A stretch of DNA of 64,000 nt from Actinacidiphila paucisporea (GTDB taxonomy: Bacteria > Actinomycetota > Actinomycetes > Streptomycetales > Streptomycetaceae), in NCBI RefSeq assembly GCF_900142575.1, contig NZ_FRBI01000028.1, forward strand, positions 1 to 64,000. Reading direction: 5' to 3'. The position numbers and the translations under genes were made by a program. Shown here piece by piece: positions 16,616 through 25,478 of this stretch; position 1 is the stretch's first letter; each line of letters opens with the position of its first letter. The notes under the pieces were generated by a model, which saw nothing but the letters and a program-made list of their open reading frames with translations, was not told the DNA's origin and ran no database searches.

Positions 16616-19600
16616 TGCGGCTGCACCGGCTCCGGCTCGCCGCCTTCGGACCGTTCGCCGCGGCGCAGGACGTCGACTTCGACGCGCTGTCCGCCGCCGG
16701 CCTGTTCCTGCTGCACGGCCCCACCGGCGGCGGCAAGACCTCCGTCCTGGACGCCGTCTGCTTCGCCCTCTACGGGCAGGTCCCCGGCGCCCGGCCCGCC
16801 ACCCGGCTGCGCAGCGACCACGCGGCGCCCGGCACGCCGACCGAGGTGGTGCTCGAACTCACCCTCGCCGGGCGGCGCCTGGAGATCACCCGGCGCCCCG
16901 AGCAGCCGCGCGCCAAGAAGCGCGGCACCGGGGTGACCACCGAGAAGGCCGTCACGCTGCTGCGCGAGCGGCGCGACGGGCAGTGGCACGCGATGTCCAA
17001 GTCCCACCAGGAGGTCGGCGAGGAGATCAGGCAGCTGGTCGGGATGAGCTGCGAGCAGTTCTGCCAGGTGGTGCTGCTGCCGCAGGGCGAGTTCGCGACC
17101 TTCCTGCGGGCCGGCGCCACCGAGCGCGCCGCGCTGCTCGGCCGGCTCTTCGACACCCGGCGCTTCAGGTCGGTCGAGCACCGGCTGCGGGACCGCAAGC
17201 AGGACGCGGCCCAGCGGCTCGTCGCGGGCGACCGGGAGATCGAAGGGCTCGCCGCCCGCATGCGCCAGGCGGCCGGCGACACCGGCACGGACGCGGACCC
17301 CGCGCAGCCCGCGGAATTCCTGGCGCACGCCGCCGTGCTGCGCTGCACCGCCCGCGAGCAGTACGACATCGCCCGCGCGGCCGTGGACCAGGCCGAAGCG
17401 TCCCACGCGGCCGCGGAAGAGGCAGCCGTGCGGGCCCGCGAGCTGTACGCGCTCCAGCAGCGCCACGCCCAGGCCACCGCCCGCGCCGCCGTCATCGCCG
17501 CCGAGCGCCCCACCCGCACCGCGGCCCGCACCGCCCTGTCCCGCGCCCAACGCGCCACCACGGTCGACCCGGCCCTCACCCACCGCGACAAGGCCGCCAC
17601 CCACCACGAGGACTGCCTGGCCCTGGAACGCGAGGCCTCGGCGGCCCTGGCGGCGGTGGGCGAGCCCGGCCTCGACCCGCGGCCGGCCGGCGCGACCCCG
17701 GGGGAGCCCGAGGCCCTCCCGGCGGCCGACCGCGTGCCGGCGCCGGCCGGCGCGGCGGTGTCCCAGCGGACTGGCGAGGTCGCGGCGGATAGCCCCATCC
17801 CGGCGCAGTCGCTCGGCGACGCAGATTCGGGCCGGGTGGTGCGGCCGGGTGCGGCCGCCGGGACCGGGTCGGGGCAGGCGGTCGGCGAGGTGGCTGCGGG
17901 ATGGACGCTCCAGGCGGGTCCGGCCGCCTCGGAGGGCAGCAGTTCGGAGTCCGGCCCCGCGCACGCGCAGGCTTCCACCGCCGGGGCCGTGCCGGGGCAG
18001 GCGGTCGGCGACGCGGCTGCGGGCCGGGTGTCCCGGCCCCGGTCGGCCGCCTCGGGAAACAGCAGTTCGGCGGATGGAGCCGCCGCCGATGTGCCCGGCC
18101 CCGCGCACCCGCGGGTCGGTGCCGTTCCCGCGCAGGCCGTGGGCGCCACGGCGTCGCGGAACGAGGCGCGGGTCGAGGTGCTGGTGCGGCGGGCGGGGGA
18201 GTTGCGGGAGGTGGTCGGGGGGCTCGTGGCCGCGGGGGAGGCCGAGGCGCGGGTGCGGGAGGTCGGGGCGCGCAGGGAGTCGCTGGAGCGGGAGGAGCGG
18301 GCCGACGACGAGGCCGTGCGGGACACGGGCGGCTGGCTGGGCGAATGGCCGCGGATGCGGGCCACCTTGCAGGCGCGGCTCGACACCGCGCTGGAGGCCG
18401 CCGCAAGGGCGGGCGAGCTGGCCGGCGCGGCGGAGCGGGCCCGTGCGCGACGGGACGCGGCCGTCGAACGGGACACCCTGACCCAGGAGTTGGCGCAGGC
18501 GGAGCAGACCGGGAGAGACGCGCGGGACCGGGCGGGCGACGCGCGCGAGGCGTGGCAGGACCTCAGGGAGAGCCGCATCTCCGGTATCGCCGCCGAGTTG
18601 GCCGCCGAGCTGACCGACGGCGAGCCCTGCCGGGTGTGCGGATCGGCCGCACACCCGGCGCCGGCCCGCCCCGCCGACGACCGCGTCACCCGCGCCGACG
18701 AGGACGCCGCCTACGCCGCCTTCCAGCGCCGGACCGCCGACCACGACGCGGCGCGCGAGACGGTCACCCGGCTGCGTACCGGACGTGACGCGGCCATCGC
18801 CATCGCGGGCGACACCCCGCAGGACGAACTCGCCGCCGCCCACCGCGCGGCGGAGGCGGCACACGCCGAAGTTGCACGCGCGGCGGCGACCGTACCCGAG
18901 GCCAGGGCCGCGCTCGCCCGCGCCGAGGAGGAGCGCGACCGGCGCACCGCACAGCAGCAGGACGCGCTGCACCGCACCGCCGCCCGCACCTCGCGCCGCG
19001 AGGAGTTGGACGAGCAGTACGAGCGGTTGAGCGGCGAGTTGGCCAGGGCTCGGGACGGCCACCCCAGCGTGGCCGCCCGCAGGGACCGGCTGGCCGCCGC
19101 CATCGCGCTGCTGGACCGCGCGGCCCACGCGGTCAGGGAGCGTATCGACAGCGAACAGCGCCTCGCCGAGGCGGAGTCGGCGCTCGCCGACGCCGCCGCC
19201 CGGGCCGGTTTCGGCTCGGCTGAGGAGGCCGCGGCCGCCCTGCTGCCACCGGCCCGGCTGTGGGAGGCCGAACGCCGGGTGGCGGCCTGGGACAAGGAGG
19301 AGGCCGCGGCCGAGGCCGACCTCGCGGCGCCGCAGCCCGCGGCGGCCGCGGCGCTGCCCGCCGCGGACCCGGTCGCCGCCCAGGCCGCGCTGGACGCCGC
19401 CAACCGGCGGCTGCGCCAGGCGTCCGCCGCCGAGTCCGCCGCCGCCACCCGCCGCGCCGAACTGGACCGGCTGGGCGCCGAGGCGTCCGCCGCCGTACGC
19501 GAACTCGCGCCGGCCCGTGCCGCGTACGACCGGATCGCCCGGCTGTCGGACCTGGCCTCGGCCACCTCCGCCGAGAACCAGTACCGCATGGAGCTGGAGA

Positions 19601-20076
19601 CCTACGTCCTGGCCGCCCGCCTCGAACAGGTCGCCGCGGCGGCCGGGTTGCGGCTGGAGCGCATGTCGGGCGGCCGCTACACCCTCGTCCACAGCGACGC
19701 CCGCGGCGGTGGCAGGACCAAGTCGGGCCTCGGCCTGATGGTGGTGGACGCCTGGACCGGCACGGAACGGGACACCTCGACGCTGTCCGGCGGCGAGACC
19801 TTCTTCGCCTCGCTCGCCCTCGCCCTGGGCCTCGCCGACGTCGTCACCGACGAGGCGGGCGGCATGCGCCTGGACACCCTCTTCATCGACGAGGGTTTCG
19901 GCAGCCTCGACGAGCAGACCCTCGACGAGGTCCTCGACGTCCTCGACGGGCTGCGCGAGCGCGACCGCGCGGTCGGCATCGTGAGCCACGTGGCCGACCT
20001 GCGCGACCGCGTCCCGGCCCAACTCCAGGTCGTCAAGGGCCGGGACGGCTCGGCCGTGCGGCAGCGCACCGGCTGA
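16615..20076 (+). CDS. sbcC: DNA repair ATPase subunit SbcC (Rad50-like) with disordered insertion
   Basis: A 1153-residue SMC-like ATPase, partner of SbcD. Walker A is GPTGGGKTS near residue 40, the coiled-coil arm follows, the zinc hook is CRVC (C672, C675), the ABC signature is TLSGGETFFASLALALGLAD and Walker B is TLFIDEGFGSLD near the C-terminus. Odd feature: between the ascending coiled coil and the hook, about residues 345-515 form a Pro/Ala/Gly/Ser-rich, non-heptad region with internal repeats, where normal SbcC has continuous coiled coil. The frame is open throughout, so it is an insertion rather than a break. Length exceeds the roughly 1000-1050 residues common in Streptomyces. Confidence 0.93.
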   Translation: MRLHRLRLAAFGPFAAAQDVDFDALSAAGLFLLHGPTGGGKTSVLDAVCFALYGQVPGARPATRLRSDHAAPGTPTEVVLELTLAGRRLEITRRPEQPRAKKRGTGVTTEKAVTLLRERRDGQWHAMSKSHQEVGEEIRQLVGMSCEQFCQVVLLPQGEFATFLRAGATERAALLGRLFDTRRFRSVEHRLRDRKQDAAQRLVAGDREIEGLAARMRQAAGDTGTDADPAQPAEFLAHAAVLRCTAREQYDIARAAVDQAEASHAAAEEAAVRARELYALQQRHAQATARAAVIAAERPTRTAARTALSRAQRATTVDPALTHRDKAATHHEDCLALEREASAALAAVGEPGLDPRPAGATPGEPEALPAADRVPAPAGAAVSQRTGEVAADSPIPAQSLGDADSGRVVRPGAAAGTGSGQAVGEVAAGWTLQAGPAASEGSSSESGPAHAQASTAGAVPGQAVGDAAAGRVSRPRSAASGNSSSADGAAADVPGPAHPRVGAVPAQAVGATASRNEARVEVLVRRAGELREVVGGLVAAGEAEARVREVGARRESLEREERADDEAVRDTGGWLGEWPRMRATLQARLDTALEAAARAGELAGAAERARARRDAAVERDTLTQELAQAEQTGRDARDRAGDAREAWQDLRESRISGIAAELAAELTDGEPCRVCGSAAHPAPARPADDRVTRADEDAAYAAFQRRTADHDAARETVTRLRTGRDAAIAIAGDTPQDELAAAHRAAEAAHAEVARAAATVPEARAALARAEEERDRRTAQQQDALHRTAARTSRREELDEQYERLSGELARARDGHPSVAARRDRLAAAIALLDRAAHAVRERIDSEQRLAEAESALADAAARAGFGSAEEAAAALLPPARLWEAERRVAAWDKEEAAAEADLAAPQPAAAAALPAADPVAAQAALDAANRRLRQASAAESAAATRRAELDRLGAEASAAVRELAPARAAYDRIARLSDLASATSAENQYRMELETYVLAARLEQVAAAAGLRLERMSGGRYTLVHSDARGGGRTKSGLGLMVVDAWTGTERDTSTLSGGETFFASLALALGLADVVTDEAGGMRLDTLFIDEGFGSLDEQTLDEVLDVLDGLRERDRAVGIVSHVADLRDRVPAQLQVVKGRDGSAVRQRTG
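17872..18165 (+). repeat. Imperfect 41-45-codon repeats inside sbcC
   Basis: Units beginning GQAVGEV (17872), GQAVGDA (17995) and AQAVGAT (18130) recur at 123 and 135 bp, each followed by AAGW/AAGR and a Ser-rich stretch (EGSSSES, GNSSSAD). They code for the disordered part of the coiled-coil arm. Likely expanded by duplication. Confidence 0.7.
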
Positions 20077-20105
20077 GCACCGTCAAGACAACGGCACCGG
20101 CACCC

Positions 20106-20552
20106 TCACAGCACCAGGGGCCGGCGCTCCAGCGGCGAGGAGTAGACGATGCTGGTGGTGACGGCGCCGAGCCCGGAGATCCGGCCGGTCGTCTCCTCCA
20201 GATGCCGCATCGAGCGCGCGGCGACCTTCATCACGAAACAGTCGTCCCCGGTGACGTGGTGCGCTTCGAGCACCTCGGGCGTGCTCGCCAGCAGGTCGTG
20301 GAAGGGCTTGTAGTTGCCGGTCGGATAGCGCAGCCGCACCATCGCCAGGATCGGCAGCCCGATGCGCTCGTGGTCGATCACCGCCGAATAGCCGGTGATC
20401 ACCCCCGCCTCCTCCAGCCGCCGCACCCGCTCGGTGACGGCGCTCGGCGACATCGCGACGGTACGTGCCAGCTCGGCGAAAGTGGCGCGGCCGTCCCGCT
20501 GCAGGGCTTCCAGCAGCCGCCAGTCGGTAGCGTCCAGGGAATAAGCGGTCAT
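20106..20552 (-). CDS. Lrp/AsnC family transcriptional regulator
   Basis: A 148-residue regulator. The N-terminal HTH is LDATDWRLLEALQRDGRATFAELARTVAMSPSAVTERVRRLEEAGVI-type (roughly residues 6-55), followed by the RAM/ligand-binding domain with HHVTGDDCFVMKV. Such proteins bind amino acids and form octamers on DNA. ATG 20552 gives the family-length protein; TATCCC 6 nt upstream suggests a leaderless start. It is divergent from a rhodanese gene and probably regulates it, the usual Lrp/target arrangement in actinomycetes. Confidence 0.9.
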   Translation of the reverse strand: MTAYSLDATDWRLLEALQRDGRATFAELARTVAMSPSAVTERVRRLEEAGVITGYSAVIDHERIGLPILAMVRLRYPTGNYKPFHDLLASTPEVLEAHHVTGDDCFVMKVAARSMRHLEETTGRISGLGAVTTSIVYSSPLERRPLVL

Positions 20553-20615
20553 TCCTGAGGGATACCAGGGATTAGCCCGGCAGATCAAGCCGGAGGCCGG
20601 GGAATCCTACTTCCC

Positions 20616-20632
20616 GGCCGACCCGGTCGGCC
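20616..20632. promoter_or_regulatory. Inverted repeat in the Lrp/rhodanese divergent promoter
   Basis: GGCCGACC-C-GGTCGGCC is a perfect 8-bp inverted repeat with a one-base centre. It ends just before TAGATT (20634-20639), the presumed -10 of the rhodanese gene whose ATG is at 20647. A second repeat, GGGAA-N6-TTCCC (20600-20615), adjoins it. Likely binding sites of the divergent Lrp regulator. Confidence 0.5.
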
Positions 20633-20646
20633 GTAGATTCTCAGCC

Positions 20647-21153
20647 ATGACGACACACCTTCCCGCACCTGCCCTGACCAGCGCCAACCCCGTCCTGCGG
20701 GTGCCGCCCGCCGCACCCGCGGACGCCGCCGCCTACTTCACGGCGAGCCTGGCTTTCCACACCGACGTCTCCGACGTCGCCGCCGCCCTCGAAGCGGCGG
20801 AAGGCGGCGGCGACCCCGGCTTCGTCCTGGTCGACACCCGCAGCACGCAGGCCTGGGACCAGGGCCATATCCCCGGCGCCGTCCACCTGCCCACCGCCCA
20901 GATCCCGCAGCTCGCCGGCGCCTTCCTCGACCACGCCGTCCCCGTCGTCGTCCACTGCTGGGGCCCCGGCTGCAACGGCGCCGTGCGGGCGGCCGCCGCA
21001 CTGGCCGGGCTCGGCTACCAGGTCAAGGAGATGCTCGGCGGGATCGAGTACTGGATCCGGGAGGGCTTCGGCTACCGGACGGCCGAGGGCCCGGCCCGCC
21101 GCGACCCCGACGCCCTGACCGCACCGCTCGGCGCCGACGCGTGCGGCTGCTGA
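20647..21153 (+). CDS. Rhodanese-like domain protein
   Basis: A 168-residue protein with one rhodanese domain: FVLVDTRSTQAWDQGHIPGAVHL and the active-site loop VVHCWGPGCNGA with C104 as likely persulfide cysteine. A second Cys (C109) in the same loop and a CGC C-terminus could allow disulfide relay. The domain transfers sulfane sulfur or senses oxidation. The gene is divergent from an Lrp regulator and looks leaderless. Family assignment is firm; acceptor unknown. Confidence 0.87.
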   Translation: MTTHLPAPALTSANPVLRVPPAAPADAAAYFTASLAFHTDVSDVAAALEAAEGGGDPGFVLVDTRSTQAWDQGHIPGAVHLPTAQIPQLAGAFLDHAVPVVVHCWGPGCNGAVRAAAALAGLGYQVKEMLGGIEYWIREGFGYRTAEGPARRDPDALTAPLGADACGC

Positions 21154-21229
21154 CGGCAGCCGTACGCGGCGTACGGCCACCTGGCCGGACCGCTCACGGC
21201 GCGGCCCGGAGGCCCGACCGCGGCGCGGC

Positions 21230-21754
21230 TCAGACCGGCAGGCCGCGCAGCTCGTACGCCCACAAGTCGCCACGGTCAGCGGTCTGCTGGAAGCCGATGC
21301 GGGCCAGCACCGCCTGGGACGGGGCGTTCCCGGGCTCCGTCGTGGCGCGCACGAGGTCCACCTCGGGCTGGCTCAGGGCCCATTGGCACAGCGCGCGCGC
21401 CGCGTCGGTGGCCCATCCGGCGCCGCGGCCCGAGGCGGACAGGTCGTAGCCGATCTCGACCGAGCCGCCGTCCGGTGGCCCGTGGAAGCCGGCGCCGCCC
21501 ACCGCCGTGCCGTCGACGGTGCGTTGGATCGCGAACAGGCCCCAGCCGGGCCGGTAGAGGCCGGCCGCGGCAGCGGCGACCGTCATCGAGGCCGCCCCTA
21601 TCGTGCCCTCGCCCGGCACCCCGTCGATCCACGTCAGCCCGGCCGGCTTGCCGTCCGCCAGCTGCGCCGCGTCCTGCGGCAACTGCTCGCGCAGCGTCAG
21701 CCTGCCCTGGGTCAGGACCAGCCGGCCGCCGTCGAGGGAAGCGTGCAGGGTCAT
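21230..21754 (-). CDS. GNAT family N-acetyltransferase
   Basis: A 174-residue GNAT-fold protein of the RimJ/RimL-like branch. The acetyl-CoA site is in GYDLSASGRGAGWATDAARAL, followed by VRATTEPGNAPSQAVLARIGF. The N-terminal segment GRLTLREQLPQDAAQL is the usual first strand-helix. Substrate cannot be predicted. It lies 86 bp downstream of the DUF885 gene on the same strand and may share its transcript. Confidence 0.85.
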   Translation of the reverse strand: MTLHASLDGGRLVLTQGRLTLREQLPQDAAQLADGKPAGLTWIDGVPGEGTIGAASMTVAAAAAGLYRPGWGLFAIQRTVDGTAVGGAGFHGPPDGGSVEIGYDLSASGRGAGWATDAARALCQWALSQPEVDLVRATTEPGNAPSQAVLARIGFQQTADRGDLWAYELRGLPV

Positions 21755-21840
21755 CTGGCCTTACCGCCTTGTCGGGGGAGTTCACGGGAGGGACGGGTCG
21801 CGCCGCGCCCGGGAGGGGCGCGGCGCGGGGGCAACGCGGT

Positions 21841-23529
21841 CTACAGCGCGGAGATTTCCTCGACCAGGTCGTCCAGGCCGAGCGAGCCGAGCGACAGCGC
21901 CGCCATGTGCCACGCCTTCGCGTCGAAGGCGTCGCCGTGCGCGGCGCGCGCGGCCTCCCGGCCCAGCAGCCAGGCCCTCTCGCCGAGCTTGTAGCCGATC
22001 GCCTGGCCGGGAATGCCCAGGTAGCGGATGATCTCGCTCTCGACGAACTCGGGCTTGCGGCCGCTGTGCCGGCCGAAGAACTCCTGGGCCAGCTCCGGCG
22101 TCCAGGTCTCACCGGGGTGGAAGGGCGAGTCCGCGGGGATCGCCAGGCCGACGTGCATGCCGATGTCGATGATCACCCGTACCGCGCGCATCATCTGCGC
22201 GTCCAGGTAGCCGAGCCGCCGCTCCGGGTCGGAGAGGAAGCCGAGCTCGTCCATCAGCCGCTCGGCATACAGCGCCCAGCCCTCGGCATTGGAGCTGACC
22301 AGGCCGACGCCGGCCTGGTAGCGGGAGAGGTCGCCCGCCACGTGGGCCCACTGGGCGAGCTGCAGGTGATGCCCCGGCACTCCCTCGTGGTACCAGGTCG
22401 ACACCAGGTCGAAGACCGGGAAGCGGGTGCGGCCCATCGTCGGCAGCCAGGTGCGGCCGGGCCGGGAGAAGTCCTCGGAGGGCGAGGTGTAATACGGTGC
22501 CGCCGCACCACCGGGCGGCGCGATGCGCGCCTCGACCACCTTGACCCGGTCGGCCAGGTCGAAGTGCGTGCCGTCGAGCGCCTCGATCGCCTCGTCCATC
22601 AGGGCCTGCAACCAGTCCCGCACCTCGTCCACGCCCTCGATGGCCTGGCCGTGCTCGTCGAGGTGCGCCAGCACCTCCCAGGGGTCCTTCCCCGGCAGGA
22701 TCCTGGCCGCCTCGGTGACCATCTCGCCGTGCAGCCGGTGGTATTCGGACCAGCCGTACGCGTACGCCTCGTCCAGGTCCAGGTCGGTGCCGTTCCACAT
22801 CCGCGACCAGGTCGCGTACCGCTCGCGGCCCACCGTCTCCGGAGCCCCCTCGATGGCGGGGGCGTAGGTGTCGCGCAGCCAGTCGCGCAGCTCCAGGAAG
22901 GCGGCGGTGGCCTCGGCGGCGGCCGCGTCCAGCTCGGCGCGCTGCTCCTGGGGGCCGTCCGCGACCAGGCTCGCGAACCAGCTGCCCGAGCCCTCCTCGC
23001 CCGTCCACTCGGTGAACTGCTTGATCATCGTGGCGACCTGCCACGGCCCGCCGTACAGCTTGCGGGCCAGGCCCTCGGTCAGCGAGACGCGGTAGCCGGC
23101 CAGCGCGGCCGGCACGGCGCGTAGCCTGGCGGCGAGATCCGCGAAGTGCTCCGGGGTCTCGGCCGGCATCAGCGTGAACACCTCGCGGATGTGGTGCGCG
23201 GGGGTGTCGAGGTTGCTCACCGACCGCAGGTGCTCGTCCGCCGCGTGCACCGCGAGCTCGGCCGTCAGCCGCTCGCGCAGCAACCGCGCGCAGCGCCGCT
23301 CGGCGTCGCTGTCGCCCCCGGGAGCCGACTCGGACTCGGCGAGCCGGTCCAGGGTCGTGCGGGCCAGCGCCGCGCGCGCCTCGGCGCCGGCGGGCGAGAA
23401 GTCGGGCAGCCGCCGGGCCGTGCCCGGCACCCCCAGATACGTGCCGAGTGCGGGGTCGAGTGCGACGAGGTCGTCGACGTAGGCGTCGGCGACCTGGCGG
23501 GGAAGCGAGGAAGCGGTGAGAGTGGACAT
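21841..23529 (-). CDS. DUF885 family protein (putative metallopeptidase)
   Basis: A 562-residue all-helical protein of the DUF885 family. The diagnostic motif STWYHEGVPGHHLQLAQ contains an HExxxGHH pattern that resembles a zinc-binding site of gluzincin-like carboxypeptidases, with a downstream acidic segment SNAEGWALYAERLMDELG as probable third ligand. No signal peptide, so probably cytoplasmic. GAGGA precedes ATG 23529 by about 8 nt. Members are widespread in Streptomyces and are thought to be peptidases, but no activity can be assigned here. Confidence 0.85.
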   Translation of the reverse strand: MSTLTASSLPRQVADAYVDDLVALDPALGTYLGVPGTARRLPDFSPAGAEARAALARTTLDRLAESESAPGGDSDAERRCARLLRERLTAELAVHAADEHLRSVSNLDTPAHHIREVFTLMPAETPEHFADLAARLRAVPAALAGYRVSLTEGLARKLYGGPWQVATMIKQFTEWTGEEGSGSWFASLVADGPQEQRAELDAAAAEATAAFLELRDWLRDTYAPAIEGAPETVGRERYATWSRMWNGTDLDLDEAYAYGWSEYHRLHGEMVTEAARILPGKDPWEVLAHLDEHGQAIEGVDEVRDWLQALMDEAIEALDGTHFDLADRVKVVEARIAPPGGAAAPYYTSPSEDFSRPGRTWLPTMGRTRFPVFDLVSTWYHEGVPGHHLQLAQWAHVAGDLSRYQAGVGLVSSNAEGWALYAERLMDELGFLSDPERRLGYLDAQMMRAVRVIIDIGMHVGLAIPADSPFHPGETWTPELAQEFFGRHSGRKPEFVESEIIRYLGIPGQAIGYKLGERAWLLGREAARAAHGDAFDAKAWHMAALSLGSLGLDDLVEEISAL

Positions 23530-23688
23530 GCGGCCATCCTCGTACGAGACCGGGCACCGCGTCACCATCATTGTGACGTTCGCCCCTGACACCGGCGTGT
23601 CGCCGGGGGCGGTGGACGCGGACCGCGTCCGGCCGGTCCGCCGTGGCGGGGGGCGGACTCCGCGCGCCCCGCCACGCCGAAGGCCCTC

Positions 23689-23886
23689 CTAGGGCCTGTC
23701 CGGCGGATCTTGCCGGGTCTGCGACGCCCGGCACCGCACCCCTCCCCCTGCCTTCGGCGGGAGGTGCCCCCAGCGTTGTCGAATCATCCTTGTACGACCC
23801 GGTACGAGGACGATTCTCCGCCTTGCGATGTACGGCACCGGACGCCGCAGGCTGATCCGCCAAGATCCGCCGGACAGAACACCTAG
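23689..23886. mobile_element. MITE-like element, about 190 bp, CTAG-flanked
   Basis: A non-coding element bounded by CTAG on both sides (23689-23692 and 23883-23886), with terminal inverted repeats sharing the perfect core CTGTCCGGCGGATCTTG (23696-23712) and its complement (23861-23877). An internal imperfect hairpin pairs GAATCATCCTTGTAC with GTACGAGGACGATTC. CTAG fits the YTAR target duplication of IS5-group elements. From memory, closely similar sequences are scattered in Streptomyces genomes. The right end overlaps the stop codon of the next gene. Confidence 0.65.
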
Positions 23887-25235
23887 CGGCGGGCGGCAGC
23901 CCAGGGGAGGGCGGCCGGCGACGGCAGGGTCGCGGTGATGACGAGGGTGCCGTCCTCGACCTGGTAGTCCAGGGGGAGTCCCAGCTCCCGCATCGTCGCG
24001 ACCATCCCCGTGTTCGTCGCCCGGGTCACCGCGTAGGCGCTCTCGCGCCCCGCCTCGGACGCCAGTTCCACCAGCTTGCGCAGCAGCACCGCTCCGATGC
24101 CGCGGCGCTGCCAGCCGTCCTCGACCAGCAGTGCGACCTCGTTCTCGTCGCCGTCCCACAGCAGGTGGCCCAGGGCCACCAGGCGGCCGGAGGCGGTCTC
24201 GACGGCCAGGGACTGGCCGAAACGCGGGCTGAGCAGGTGGTCGAGGTAGCGGTCGGCGTCATCGGTGGGGCCGTGGTAGCGCATCGCCAGCGTGGCGGGG
24301 GAGCAGCGGTCGTGCATCGCCAGGGCGGCCGTGCGGTCCTCGGGACCGGCCCGGCGCACCGTCAGCTCGTTGCCTTCGGGCAGCGTCACGACGTGGCGGC
24401 TGTCGGGCACCCGTACGCCGAGCCTGGCGTCCAGCTCCACCAGGGCGCGGGCCCTGGCGAATTCGGTCGGGGTGAAGGGCAGGTGGTCGCGCTGCACGGT
24501 GATCGTGCCGCCCGACGGGTCGCCCAGCCGCATCACGGTGTCCTCCAGGGTGTCCTGCACCGGCCCCTCGCCGGCGGCCGCCGGGATGGACCTGATGGTG
24601 CAACGGCCGAACAACTGGCGGAGCGCCAGCGGCAGTTCCGCGGCGTCCAGGGCGGTACGGGTGGCCAGGGTGAGCATCCGGGTCGGGGTGTCGACCAGGT
24701 CGTGCGCGTCGGCGCGCTCCAGCCAGGTGTCGGTGCCGCCCGCGTCGGCGACGGTCAGCACCAGCGCCGCGGCCGGCAGCGCCGCCGGCGCCCGCAGCAG
24801 GAACTCGTCGACGGTGCCCTCGGCCAGCGGATGGGTCTGCAGCGTGACGATGTCCACCCGGCTGCCCGCCAGCGCCGTGCACACCGCCCCGAGGCTGCCG
24901 GGGGTGTCCCGCACGGTGGTGCGCAGCCGCCACAGCGTCGGCTCGGCGTCCTCGCGCCGGTCGGCGTCCCCGGCGGGCACCTCCGGTACGGCGGCGGCCG
25001 GGGTGCGGCCGGAGCGGCGGTGGGTCCACCACACGTGCGCGGCGGCGGCGGCGAGCAGTGCCGCGGCCGAGGTCATGAGCAGCAAGCCGCCGTCCGGGCC
25101 GTGGTTCACCAGGTCGGCGATGAGGTCGGCGGCGGCCATCGCGGCGAACAGCGCGGCCACTTCCGTGAGGTCGCGGCCCCAGTGACGGCGCCGGGTTGCG
25201 GCCCGAACAGGAGGCACGGGAGTCGTATGAGGCAT
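23883..25235 (-). CDS. Membrane-anchored ACT domain-GNAT fusion protein
   Basis: A 450-residue protein with three parts: one or two N-terminal membrane helices (about residues 25-70), an ACT-like domain (RTTVRDTPGSLGAVCTALAGSRVDIVTLQ, about 105-175) and a GNAT domain (about 290-430; VALLVEDGWQRRGIGAVLLRKLVELA). Combining a small-molecule-sensing ACT domain with an acetyltransferase suggests an amino acid-regulated protein acetyltransferase, as proposed for ACT-GNAT proteins in actinomycetes. The stop codon TAG is part of the CTAG at the border of the MITE-like element. Confidence 0.82.
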   Translation of the reverse strand: MPHTTPVPPVRAATRRRHWGRDLTEVAALFAAMAAADLIADLVNHGPDGGLLLMTSAAALLAAAAAHVWWTHRRSGRTPAAAVPEVPAGDADRREDAEPTLWRLRTTVRDTPGSLGAVCTALAGSRVDIVTLQTHPLAEGTVDEFLLRAPAALPAAALVLTVADAGGTDTWLERADAHDLVDTPTRMLTLATRTALDAAELPLALRQLFGRCTIRSIPAAAGEGPVQDTLEDTVMRLGDPSGGTITVQRDHLPFTPTEFARARALVELDARLGVRVPDSRHVVTLPEGNELTVRRAGPEDRTAALAMHDRCSPATLAMRYHGPTDDADRYLDHLLSPRFGQSLAVETASGRLVALGHLLWDGDENEVALLVEDGWQRRGIGAVLLRKLVELASEAGRESAYAVTRATNTGMVATMRELGLPLDYQVEDGTLVITATLPSPAALPWAAARR

Positions 25236-25478
25236 ACGCCTACAATGGCGAACTCGTGTTGCGTGATCACGAACATGCCGTGACCAGACGGTAAAGGGCG
25301 GATCTTCTCGGTTAACTTACCTTTTCAACGTCTTTGGCGTCCGTTGCCGGTACGAAACCGACCACCGCGCCTCGGCGCCCTGCTCAGGGCGGGCGGCACC
25401 CTGACCGACCGCGGTCGATCGGCGGCCGGGTCGGGCGGCGGTGCCGGCCGCTACCGCCGCGCGTACGCCCTGCTCGGG
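25236..25478. other. Intergenic region with a 10-bp palindrome
   Basis: About 240 bp upstream of the ACT-GNAT gene. CGTGATCACG (25262-25271) is a perfect palindrome roughly 27 bp from the start codon, flanked by TGTT and AACA, and may be an operator. The remainder is relatively AT-rich for this window and shows no ORF with convincing coding bias. Confidence 0.35.

Noticed and set aside
16459..20022. A 1187-codon open frame antisense to sbcC
   Set aside because: It mirrors the sbcC frame, is Gly/Arg/Val/Gln-rich with no recognisable domain, and arises from GC bias; sbcC has all catalytic motifs.
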